Of a DNA stretch of 64,000 nucleotides, positions 1 through 10,478 are shown piece by piece (position 1 is the stretch's first letter; every line of letters begins with the position of its first letter). The notes beneath the pieces are model-generated. The model saw only the letters and a program-made list of their open reading frames with translations. It searched no databases and was not told where the DNA came from. The DNA comes from Eutypa lata. Taxonomy: Eukaryota > Ascomycota > Sordariomycetes > Xylariales > Diatrypaceae. The translations under genes were made by a program, and so were the position numbers. The stretch spans positions 1,364,001 through 1,428,000 of the forward strand of contig JAKULF010000004.1 of assembly GCA_022661535.1 (NCBI GenBank). The letters run 5' to 3'.

Positions 1-1692
1 TGCTATCCCTGTTGACGGCTCTCGCGCTAGACGGCGCCTTTGTTCTGCTCCAATGGAACAACATGGCCCATCCGCAGGGGCTGCCCTATCTTACGTTGCT
101 TTCTATGTCTCCTCCCACAACTGCCTGGGGACTTATCGGCATCATGAAGTCCGGGGTTCGCCCGATTTCTCCCAAAATATGGGCTGCTTTGAGGCGAGTA
201 TACGAGATCCTAATGAGTGCGTTCAATATATCTAACGATCAATAGGCTGGGGCTACCAGCCCTTATATGGGTGTCTGGCTTGGTGTTATTCTGTACGTAG
301 AACAGAGCTCTACTCGCCTGATCAACCGAAGCTAACTCAGCGTGCCCAAAGTCAATACCTCTTCAGTAATAGTATACGATACGGCACACACTTATCCAGT
401 CACTGCGGGAGTTGGGCAGTTCAATGGCTCATTAATACAACCTTTCCGATCATTTTTACACACTTTACGACCTGGCTACGCTTATGAAACGATACCGTAT
501 AATTATCTCGCTTCCGCATATACTTTAGTTGTTAATCCCCTAATCGCTACAGTGGCAAATCCACGGACATGCGTCGCTAAGCCTTGCATATCATATTTGC
601 TTTCCGGCGGGTTGACAACTGTGATACCGTGGGTGCCACGAGAACAAGCTGAATATTCGCTGGTGAGGGTAAAACATGCCCCATCCATTTAAGCTGATTT
701 CGCCGGGCCTATAATGGACAACCTAGCATTCACTGATTCTGACTGTGATCTATTTGGACAAGATGATGTCTCAATCGGGATCCGCTTATGCCTGAGAATG
801 AACCCATCAGCGCCCGGTGTGTTGATGGCAGGTACGTTGGCTGGAAAAGAAATAAGACGTGTTATGAGTCTCTGATACGAAGCACAGGAATTTTCGTCTG
901 TCCGAAGGGGATTGCACAGGGAGCATGCTCGGTTGACAAACCGTCACCAAACATAACTACTCAAGTATCGTTCCATAGCTTGCAGACTTCATTTGTCTCC
1001 TCGCGCCTTAATTACACTATCATCAGCATTGATGACTCCACGGTTCGTAGCATACACCAATCAATCATCCACCATTACCTTGGCTCTATTAAGTCGGACT
1101 AGCTCGCTAACCCATGACCATCCCAAAGGACGCAACTCCGGTACTTACCCTCGAGCTGCCCGCCTACCGAGATGCGCTACGATGGCTCCTGAACTACACG
1201 GATGCCAACCTACCGCCGCCGTCATCGATTGCTTAGAGTTTCTGGAGTTCGCAAAAGCAGCTCATAGACCCGTCCACCTGGGGAATCCTCGCCTAGAACT
1301 TTCAGAGCATACTCGTCTTTCCGTTCTGGCTGTTCAATGCCAACAACTGGGGAAATACCGAAGTGCAGGAGAATGTCACTATATCGACGCTGTCGCCCGA
1401 GTTCTACACGGAGGCATCCCTGGTGGAGCCTCACGTTAAGCTCCGTGTCGATTCGGGCATGTTTGTGATATTTCTCACCCTGCAGACCACGGTCCTGCTA
1501 TTAGTCTCCGGCGTGGTGATCTGGGTCTGGCTGAGTAAAACACCAGCACGGAAGGCGTCCTCGTTTCCCTTGTTCGACATCGTGTTCCGAGCCGAGGTCG
1601 ACGGTGGGGAAACGGAGAAAAGTTCCGTGGATATAGATGACTCCAGCATCATCACTAGGTTGAAAGGCACGCAAGTTGCGGCGATATAGTCG
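1..1692 (+). pseudogene. Decayed fungal multi-pass/glycosylated membrane protein gene (5' end outside window)
   Basis: Protein-like sequence continues across all three forward frames. Frame 3 (about 342-860) has a Cys-rich ectodomain with a YLLSGGL motif. It hits TAA at 690-692, then resumes with the expected DFAG and CDLFG stretch. Frame 2 (about 880-1080) gives PNITTQVSFHS. Frame 1 (from about 1114) gives LRWLLNYTDAN, SFWSSQKQL, FPFWLFNANNWGN and a C-terminal hydrophobic helix near 1456-1540, ending at TAG 1687-1689. Frame 1 is broken by TAG at 1234-1236 and 1294-1296. From memory the order of motifs matches a large family of fungal hypothetical membrane glycoproteins of unknown role. At least two frame changes plus three internal stops make it a pseudogene; unseen introns could explain some frame changes but not the stops inside conserved motifs. 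Confidence 0.7.
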
Positions 1693-2061
1693 CTGTAGCT
1701 TTATAACTGCGGTTAAACTCGAGAAGAAATACGTAACAGTAACGTTGCACTTTGATGAAATAGATAGCTTAGCTATTATAAAAAAGCCTTCAAGATAAGG
1801 ACGGACTGGGCGGTTTTCTAATGTATAGGGCTACCGTGGTGTAAGTGAGTGCTCCATCGCCGTCCGTTTTAAACCCCACTTTTGAACCGGTGTACCGTTA
1901 GAATCCCCCTGTAACACCGTCATCCCCAATAAGAGCGACCATTGCGTCATAGCTGAAATCAAGCCTCATTCATGGGCTTTTAAGAACACTAAATACGTAG
2001 TCGTGGAGTGTCAAATGTAAACTCAGTTTTATACAATACCTATAGCTCCTCAAACCTTACA
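1693..2061. other. Intergenic spacer
   Basis: No coding signal. This is the presumed promoter of the HET gene. AT-rich, with no recognisable repeat. Confidence 0.5.
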
Positions 2062-4346
2062 ATGGAGATTCCCTGGGAAGCCCGCATTGCCCGTGACCCC
2101 AAATTCGAGGCCAAGAGTCAAACCCAGGGCATATTGCCGATCGCGAGAGTTATTCGCGACTATTTCACAGCTGAGGGTGTCAAGGCCGGTCATCAAGCGC
2201 TTGCGCAATCCGGAAAAGAGAAATTGAGTGGGTTGTGGTCATCGCTGCAAGGCTCCTCGGCGTCGTCACAAGAGGTGAGCTTCATATAGGACCCCCCTTC
2301 CCCTATACGACGCTATCTTACGAGAAAATACGAGCTGTGGAGTAGGTGTTACCGTCTGAGGAGTTCGTCCACACCCCCCTCGAGCATTCGCAGGGGATTC
2401 GCCTCCTTCTTATCGACCCTGAATCGCCATCTCTTCGATGCACCCTTAGAGCTTACTCACCATCGGAAATCCCGTCGTATCTATGTCTATCCTACGTCTG
2501 GGCCGATCTCGGCCCTATGCTGAACCGAGGCCGTGATTTCCGCGAGGCGGAACTCGAGGTGCCTCACTTTAGTTATGCTGACAGCGCCCAGATAGTTCTT
2601 AATGACCATCGCTATTCCATTGGAGCGAATTTGCATGCTGCCCTGCTTGGCCTGCGGCGACATCTCAATGGCAAACCGATTTGGGTAGATGCGATTTGCA
2701 TCAACCAAACCGACAAAGACGAAAAGACAGCGCAGGTCGCTCGCATGGGGGAGATTTACGGTGCCGCAGAGAAGGTGCTTATTTGGCTGGGCCGAAGACA
2801 TATCCAACGAGACGCTGCTTTCAGGATCCTCCGAACGTGGCCTGACTTCCCTTCCAATCCAGAGAATGCCAACATAGAATTCCATAGAAAGCGGTATACT
2901 ACGGCTAGGGCTTTCTTTGATGCAACCTCTACCGGGTCGGAACTCATATCTTGGATGAACCTCCTCATGATCGTTACCGAGAGTTGGTGGAGCCGGGTTT
3001 GGACGGTGCAGGAGTTTGTTCTGGCGAAAGAATATGCATTCTTCTACGATGGGACCGAATTGCCTACAGGAGATTTGAAGAAGGCGATGGACTGGACGTA
3101 CTTTGTTGCCAGCCACTGCTCACCCGAGCTTATCCCGCGTTGGGTCACTTTCCAGCCGTCCATCTTCGACCTCAAAAGCCAGGGGGCTAGGCTACATTTT
3201 CTCGACACAGTGCTCCTTGGAGCGACGAGGATGGCCGGGGATCCGCGGGACAAGGTCTGGGCATTCTTGGGAATCACCGAATTAAGCTCAATCGGCGAGG
3301 TGCCCGTCGAGCCGAATTACAAAAATCGCAACATGGGGGACTTCTATCTCGATATCGCGCAACGTCTTCTACAAGGCAACGCCGGACTGTTTACCCTTTC
3401 CCTTGTGAACCACCCTCTCCCTCGCGAGTCATACACATTCAAGTCTAAGAAGCCGATCGGGAACCGACTTTTGGATAAGCACAAGGCCAAAAAGCGCCTG
3501 CCCCAGCAGGACCCAGCGCTAGCGCCACCAGAGGAGAATGTGTTTGATGGAGCTGTGCAGCCTGACTGGAGCGGCAAGGGAGTCGGTTATCCAAGCTGGG
3601 TCCCGAAACCTGCGAGTGCTATTGCCGTGGAGCCACTGTTCTTGAAGGAGATGAGAGCACAGAAAGCCCGTGGAAGGGCCCTACACGATCGCAGCTGGAG
3701 AATCTTCCACGCCGCTTCGAAGACTGATAGCACTTTTTCCTTGTCAAATGATGGAAGAGCACTGTCGCTGAATGCCCACATACTAGACACTGTCAAAGCT
3801 GTGGCCCCGCTTCCCAAAACTCGGGAGACAGAGCGAGCTTTCTATAAGACTCTCCGTTCATGGTATCCGACAAGGAGTCGGCTTATAGAAGTCCCTTACC
3901 CACCGCAGTCTTCAATGACTGTCCCAAAAGCTCTCTGGCGCACCCTATTAATGAATATATGGCTCACGACACACCCCGCCCCGGACGGCTGCGAAGTTCA
4001 TTTCGCAAACTACCTCGCCCGCATCTCGGAATCTGCCTCGAGCATAAAACACGACCTTCGCCTGAAGCACAAGCCTGATCCGGAGGAAGGAGATATATTT
4101 GCTGCGGCCATGGTCGATGTTGGGATTGATAGGGTGATGTTCGTAACGGAAAAGGGGTATTTGGGTTTGGGACCGGCGAGAACGGAGGTTGCTGACAAGG
4201 TGAGCTTGATAGCTGGGGCTCACGTACCGTTCGTGCTGCGGGAAGGAGCTAGTGGATGGATTCTAGTCGGAGAGGCTTATGTCCATGGGATCATGTATGG
4301 GGAGGCATGTCGAGGGTTGTCTTTTCAACAGATTGTGATCGTGTGA
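2062..4346 (+). CDS. HET-domain (heterokaryon incompatibility) protein
   Basis: Two exons, 2062-2274 and 2346-4346, joined in phase 0 across a 71-bp intron (donor GTGAGC, acceptor TAG), give 737 aa. The ATG at 2062 is preferred because no upstream in-frame ATG sits in a better context. The HET domain (PF06985) lies at about residues 112-295. Its hallmark blocks are PSYLCLSYVWAD, IWVDAICINQTD, AQVARMGEIYGAA with VLIWLG, and WWSRVWTVQEF. The remainder (about 300-737) is a variable region with no named domain and no NACHT or repeat module. HET proteins act in non-self recognition and can trigger cell death; which partner this one senses cannot be read from sequence. The first 70 residues are helical and rich in Ala, Gln and Lys. 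No stop or frameshift, so it appears functional. Confidence 0.92.
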
Positions 4347-4745
4347 GGCTCCGAAACTTCGGAAGCTTCGAAAAAAACTCATTTCCGGACCGCCGGCATT
4401 CTTCGGCTCCGAATATCCACTTAAATATTGTGGATCAACGGACAGGAACCGTCAATACGAAGTAGGTGATATGTAACTAGTTGGTATGAATAAGGACAAT
4501 GTTTGACTGATACGAGATGTCACTTACTGGAACAAATCAAATATTGTCTGGTTTGGAGAAAGCTGCTGACGTCAGCAGCGGCACCCGAGAGTACTTACCT
4601 ACATAATGCTAGGTACCTAGGTATATTTCTCCAACTCGCCCCAACTCGTATGCACCCGTGAAGTTACAATTATCACTTCGGATATACATAAGTTCGTAGG
4701 AGTCAACTTTCCATGATCTAATTCATTATATTAGAGTTTGGAAAG
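4347..4745. other. Intergenic spacer
   Basis: Promoter-sized gap between the HET gene and the P450, containing a TACCTAGGTA-type microsatellite near 4611-4626. No gene seen. Confidence 0.5.
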
Positions 4746-6503
4746 ATGGATTTCCATTCAGTAGTGCTTGGCATTCTTGCCTTCGTAACAGCTTTATTTG
4801 TTTATCACGTAACCAAACTCCTTCGTTCTCCGCTCCGGACCATCCCGGGCCCATTGCCGGCACGCTTCACCGATGCTTGGTATTTCTGGAATGTGCGGAA
4901 AGGGTCCTTCGAGAAAGTAAACCGGGAACTACACAAGCGATACGGTACTTAACATTGCCCCTCTATACTTAATCTGTAAATACGTAACCCAAGAGCTAAA
5001 CCTCGAGCCGCAGGCCCAATCGTCCGCTACGGCCCAAACCGGTACAGCATAAACGACCCGGGGGCGGCGAAGACGATCTACGGCCACGGGAGCCACTTCC
5101 CGAAATCCCCCTGGTACTCGACGTGGTCCAGCCCGGGCCAATGGAGCATCTTCAGCGACCAGTCGATCCCGCGCCACGCGCAGAACCGGAAGCTCTACCA
5201 GGCCACGTACGCCATGTCGGCGCTCGTGCACTACGAGCCCTTCGTGGACGAGTGCTCGGACCTGTTCGCGCAGCGGCTCGAGGAGGTGGCGACGGCGATG
5301 GCGAAGTCCGTAGGGGAGGGGCTCGACATGCGCTACTGGTTCCAGTGCTACGCCTTCGACGTCATCGGCATGATCACCTACGGGAAGCGTCTCGGGTTTC
5401 TGGACCGCGGCGACGATGTCGGCGGTGTGATCGCCGCCCTCGAGGAACACCTGGGCTATGCGACGCTCGTCGGGGTTTACCCCGCCTTGCATGGGTACTT
5501 GTTCCGGCTTAAGAATTACCTTGCTGGGGCGAAGGGCGCGGGGAGGGCGTACGTGTTGAGTTATACGAAGGAGAGAATTCGCGAGTGCCAGGTTGCCCCG
5601 AAGGCTGCTACTGCTACTACCGCTGCCATGGATGAACAGTCCGAGGCCGTTGCTACGGAGGATTTCCTGGCCAAGTTCTTGGCTAAGCATACTGCTGACC
5701 CGAGTGGTTTTACATCGTTCCATGTCCTAGCTGGCTGCGTCGCAAATATGGTGGCTGGTTCTGATACCACGGCCATCAGCCTCTCCGCCGTTCTTTACTA
5801 CCTACTCAAATACCCGAAGTCTCTGCAGAAGCTTCGCGATGAGATCGATGCTTTGACTGAACAGGGTGGCTTGTCTGCACTGCCGACCTTTAAGGAAAGC
5901 CAGCAGATGCCCTATCTGCAAGCGGTTATCAAAGAGGCATTACGACTGCATCCCGCTACGGGATTACCGCTGGAGCGTGTCGTCCCAGAAGGAGGTGCCA
6001 CTATATCTGGCCGTTTCTTCCCGCAAGGCGTACGTTTAGAGTATACGTGCTTTTTATAAAATACTAACCGTGCAATAGACGATCGTTGGGATTAACACGT
6101 GGGTTGCGCACCGCGATACTACCGTTTTTGGCAATGATGCCGAAGCCTTCAAACCAGAAAGGTGGCTCGAAGGGGATAGCGAAAGACTCTCGTTGATGAA
6201 TCGGTACTGGATGCCGGTGAGTAATCAGTCTTCCTAAAACTTAGACGAGACAAAAAATAAAAATAAAACACGAAATGATGCTTACTACTGGTTGTTGTTT
6301 ATATGCAGTTCGGACTAGGCTCGCGCACCTGCATCGGCCGACACGTCTCCATGCTGGAGATATCGAAGCTCATGCCACGGCTCATCAGGGATTACGATTT
6401 CGCACTCGATGGGGCCTTGCAGTGGGACGATTGGAGCACGAATAACTATTGGTTTGTCAAGCCGCTTGACTTCAAGCTTCGGGTACAGATGCGTCAGAGG
6501 TAG
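4746..6503 (+). CDS. Cytochrome P450 monooxygenase (pisatin-demethylase-like class)
   Basis: Four exons, 4746-4944, 5014-6029, 6079-6216 and 6309-6503, join in phase to 515 aa, a normal length for a microsomal fungal P450. Residues 5-25 form an N-terminal membrane anchor followed by a proline hinge (IPGPLP). The I-helix oxygen-binding motif AGSDTT is at 314-319, the ExxR motif EALR at 374-377, the PERW-type motif (FKPERW) near 435, and the heme loop FGLGSRTCIG at 452-461 with Cys459 as thiolate ligand. All catalytic elements are intact. General similarity suggests the large CYP clan that includes pisatin demethylase and benzoate 4-monooxygenase-like enzymes; the substrate is unknown. The first half of exon 2 (5014-5560) is much richer in G+C than the rest. 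No backbone enzyme such as a PKS or NRPS is adjacent. Confidence 0.93.
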
Positions 6504-7236
6504 GATGACGGAGATGGAAACCTGACGTGAATTTGGGTACCTAAATACAATGTGATATCGCTTACTTCATCCAAGTGTGAAAGTTGAGCGACTATGAATG
6601 AGAATGCGGTTTCGCCAATCGTAAGATGAGAAAGTGTAAGATTCGAGTTCGCTACTTGTGAATAACCATTGCTCTCTCCATACTAGACAGGAGAATCCCC
6701 TGTTCAAGTTATTCTCTCATCCCATTCAATCTTATCTTACACTTATATTAAAGAGGTGGCCGTCTCCTTAATTTATTACCAAATGAAAAGGGGTATAGTA
6801 CTAAGAATAAGTGGTTGAAAAAGCTGGGTTTTACCATGGGTTGGTGCCAGGGATAAAATGCAGAAATCGAATAGGGGCCCAAGCGTATGGTGGTCATATA
6901 TTGGCAATGTAGCATGTATTTCATACTAGTAAATAAACACAATCGAAAGTTATTGTATGTCTTGATATAACAATGAGCCATCAGCATCATGCTTCATTCT
7001 GTTATAGCTTAGGTACCTTGCTAGAATATCAAGACGTCCTGAGTTTACATACAAGTGTAGCCATACATACATAATAACGAGGCATCTTCGCAAATGTAAA
7101 AGGTAGGCAAAACAACAAAGCACCTCCATCTCTAAGTCCAATCACGGCTTCTTCCATCGAGCCATTGCCCACACACATAATTCATCAATAGTGATTATTA
7201 TCTATCTATCAGTCAACGCCTCCAACACCATGCTCA
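6504..7236. other. Intergenic, convergent 3' ends
   Basis: Lies between the convergent P450 and UBX genes and must hold both 3' UTRs. AT-rich, with no supported gene. Confidence 0.5.
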
Positions 7237-9018
7237 CTACGCAACAACCCCTTTCTCATCCATCACATCACCCTCTTCCTCACTCTCATCTTCCTCATCT
7301 TCCGCACCACTTATATCCTCCACAATCAGATTCCCCGACCTCCCTATACGCTTTCCCAACGTCGCCGGCTTCCCGTCGGTGGGATCCTTCTCACCCGGCT
7401 CGTACACGACGCGGGGCAGCGGGCTCGCGATGCGGAACTTATACACGTGGTCGTAGCCCTCGGGGGGCTCGTAATCGTTATCTTCCTCTCCCCCTTTCTC
7501 GTCCGCTTGGCGCGCCGCCCGCTCTTGCAGCAGGTCAAAGCACTCCACAAACGCATACAACTCCTCAAGCGGCGTGTCAGCGCTGAACCGACGGACCACC
7601 CTTCCACCGGGACCCGCTATCGCCTCGAACCTCTCGGGCATCTTGAGCGCGAGGCGCACCACGGCCTTGGGATCGGCATCGGCGCCTGGCTCCGGCACCA
7701 CGGTAGTAGCCCGCCACCGCCTCCACTGCTGGCGCTGCTGCTCCCTCCGCTCGGCAGCCTTGGCTTGCTCTAGGGCTCTCTTCTCGGCGTCACGGGCGGC
7801 GGCCTCGGCCTCCCGGCGCAGGCGCGCGCGCTCGCGGTCTAGCGCTAGGGAGCGCTCGTAGGCGGAGTCCTGCTCGGTGCGCAGGGAGCGCGCGACCTCG
7901 TGGGCGGAGCGCTCAGCCCGCGCCGACGCCAAGTCCGGTGCGTACTTCGTCATGGCGGACTGGAGCTCGGCGAGGTAGGCTGTCGGCGAGAGGGGGCCGG
8001 ATAGGCGCTTGATGATACTCATGCGCGTGCTGTTGCTGCTCCCCGAAGAAGAGTGCTCGCGGGGCGTGAGGCAGATCAGACACGAGAAGGGGAATTTCGT
8101 GCAGTTGTACTCGGCGGCGACCTGGTAGGCCTCCGAGTCGAGCACGTTGCCGCCCCAGACGATCAGGTTGCTGTTCGGGTCGCTCAGGAACGAGACCACG
8201 GCCTCCGAGAGCAGCGTCTCCCGCGTGAAGGGGCCCGTGTCGTCGTGCTCGGGCGAGACCAGAACGACCAGCAGGAACTTGAGGTCCTTCTTGGCCAGGT
8301 CCAGGGCCTGCGCGAACCCGCCCTCGAAGAACGGGATCCGCGCCGCCGCGGCGCTCTCCGAGTCTCCGCCGCCGCCGTCTCCGCCGTATTCCTCGTCGAA
8401 CTCGCGCCGGAACCGCGCCGCGGCGTCCCGCGGGGGCAGCATCCTGCGGCCTCCGCCGGTTATCGAGGCGGTGCCGCCGCGCCCGAACCCGCCGTTGTTG
8501 TGGAGGGAGGAGAGGGATGTGGTGAGCGCGCGGGGCCGGATCGACGCGGGCAGGAACGACAGGATGTACACGAAGGTGCGGAAGAGCGCCGATACGGCCC
8601 GGTACCCGACGTTGAAGGGGGCGAAGAGCAGCGCGAGGAGAAGCGGCGGCCGGTGTGTTGGGGTCTGCGGTTGCGGCACGATCCGGGGCGCTGGCTCGGG
8701 GCGGTCGCTGCTGCTGTTGTTGTTGTTGCGGTTCCCGGCTTGCCGCGAGGACGAGGAGCTCGAGGAGGTGCGGTCGAAGCTCTCCTGTAGGTTCTCGTGA
8801 CGCGAGGCTTGCTGCGGGATGTGGTCTTGGGCTGCGAGGGCCTCGGCTACGGGGTCGGGTCCCTCGCCGTCGAAGAACTTAGATACGGCGATCTGCACGT
8901 TCCACTGCGAGCGCTGCAGCAGCGGTATTGCGTCCTTGACGTCTTGTGCGGTCACGGCTGTGTATTGCGCTAGCGCGGATTGCTGGTCCGCCGAGAGCTG
9001 GCTGGTGGTGTCTGCCAT
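7237..9018 (-). CDS. ucp10: UBX-domain ER protein of the FAF2/Ubx2/Ucp10 type
   Basis: Intronless, 593 aa. Domains in order: a UBA-like helical bundle at about 8-48 (QQSALAQYTAVT); a Ser/Asn-rich linker; a hydrophobic hairpin at about 124-158 (PPLLLALLFAPFNVGYR) that would insert into the ER or lipid-droplet membrane; a thioredoxin-like UAS domain at about 230-355 (FFEGGFAQALDLAKKDLKFL, then WGGNVLDSEAY); an Ala/Arg/Glu-rich coiled coil at about 370-440; and a UBX domain at about 450-565 that should bind Cdc48/p97. The tail is acidic. This is the full architecture of human FAF2/UBXD8 and S. pombe Ucp10, which recruit Cdc48 to the ER during ER-associated degradation. The symbol follows the fission-yeast name and is by architecture only. 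The gene is divergent from PAN3 across 1.46 kb. Confidence 0.93.
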   Translation of the reverse strand: MADTTSQLSADQQSALAQYTAVTAQDVKDAIPLLQRSQWNVQIAVSKFFDGEGPDPVAEALAAQDHIPQQASRHENLQESFDRTSSSSSSSRQAGNRNNNNSSSDRPEPAPRIVPQPQTPTHRPPLLLALLFAPFNVGYRAVSALFRTFVYILSFLPASIRPRALTTSLSSLHNNGGFGRGGTASITGGGRRMLPPRDAAARFRREFDEEYGGDGGGGDSESAAAARIPFFEGGFAQALDLAKKDLKFLLVVLVSPEHDDTGPFTRETLLSEAVVSFLSDPNSNLIVWGGNVLDSEAYQVAAEYNCTKFPFSCLICLTPREHSSSGSSNSTRMSIIKRLSGPLSPTAYLAELQSAMTKYAPDLASARAERSAHEVARSLRTEQDSAYERSLALDRERARLRREAEAAARDAEKRALEQAKAAERREQQRQQWRRWRATTVVPEPGADADPKAVVRLALKMPERFEAIAGPGGRVVRRFSADTPLEELYAFVECFDLLQERAARQADEKGGEEDNDYEPPEGYDHVYKFRIASPLPRVVYEPGEKDPTDGKPATLGKRIGRSGNLIVEDISGAEDEEDESEEEGDVMDEKGVVA

Positions 9019-10478
9019 GGCTGGCTGCTGGTATGTATGTAGATAATGTGACTTAGATTTCGGATTTGTGACGTGATATGTGGGATTGTGAAGGTGGGAT
9101 GGCTTCCGAGTACGGTATTAGCTACTTAGTACCTAGTAGGTAAGTATTCATGTGTGTGTGCTGCGCTAGCTGTCTGAACATGTGGTCTCTTCAATAATTA
9201 GGTGATCTGGTATATATTCGCGAAAAGAATCGAGAGATACAGCGAAGCTTCACTGTCGCTAGATAGGTCTAGAGGATATGTAAAGTTCATAAGACAGTTC
9301 GTAAACGAAGGAATGGAATATTGGGGATGATGGAATCCTTGATGGGAGTGGGTCTCCTATTGGAATGCCTATTGTCAGATTGTACGAGGTCAAAGTACTT
9401 ATAAATTAGTAAAGGTTTGCAGTTAAAATTCCAGTAACAATGCTGTTTGCTACCTATGTAGCTCGAGATTGCAAAGTGGTAAAAGTGTGGTATTTCGAGA
9501 ATGTGAGTCCATGAGGGTACCTACAGTTTGCATCCGTGTCCAGTTGCTGGTGCTATGTAAAGTAAGTACCTACGTAGGCAACTAATGACGATGATGCAAG
9601 CTGGACACAGCTAAATAACCTTGAGCTTCCTTCACTTGGTTAAATAGCTTAAGACTATGCCTATTCGAGTGTTCAAATGATCAAAGCGTTATCTAAGACA
9701 TGACATTAATGGTTTAGCCGAGTTTGAATTGATCGTCATACGAAGTACGGAGATAAGGATTATTCATATTGTTGGCAACTTAATAGCCTTGATGAGGCTG
9801 AGAGATGTACAAAGTTACAGCCTGTGCATGGACTTTCTTGACTCTTGTTGCTTATCACGCCTTTTTGTGGCTCCGAGGTCCTTATCCCTTATCCCTTATC
9901 GTCACCTCAATCCAACCCTCCCCCCCGTAGCGTGCGTAGGCGTAGGCGTAGCGTAGCCTCCCCTTCTAAACCCCAATTGATCTCGAAATACTTGGACACA
10001 ATCATATTGTTATTATATAAAGAATAAAAGGAAGATTTACGGGCGAGGTGTCGCCCTTATAGACAAGCGGAAGATGGGTATCCTTTGAGGGGTTTTGGTA
10101 AGTATCATATATTATTAGGCTTGATCTATTCCCTTCATCTCATCTCTACATACAAAGAGCGAGCAAGCAAGCCCCTCCATCTATAGCTTGCTTTGAGTTA
10201 CGTATCAATCGAGTCTCGAAGACGACGCCTTCTTACGTACCTACGTTAATACTGCCATCTAATTCTAAATCTCATTTGATGCGCGGGATCCAATTACTTT
10301 GCTAATTTGCTTTACTACATGTAGGAGCTGTGTTGAAGAGGGCCGGCGGCTGCTTCCCACCCATCAGTTGCGGCTGCTCCACGATACCACGAGAAGACAC
10401 CAGCAGCAACTCCAGTTACGACAAAGACGAACTCGATATAGCAGCACCCGATGATTTTATTACTACGATTTTATACAC
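9019..10478. other. Divergent intergenic region ucp10/PAN3
   Basis: About 1.46 kb, presumed to carry both promoters and 5' UTRs. It contains scattered TACCTA/TAGGTA motifs and a short GCGTAGGC-type repeat near 9931-9955. The open frame 10330-10617 is out of frame with PAN3 and has no recognisable content. Confidence 0.5.

Noticed and set aside
4929..5723. 264-aa minus-strand frame and 129-aa plus-strand frame inside the P450
   Set aside because: Arg/Val/Pro-rich shadows of GC-rich P450 exon 2.
8053..8800. Two long plus-strand frames (245 and 217 aa)
   Set aside because: Antisense to the UBX-domain gene, low-complexity composition, no domain.
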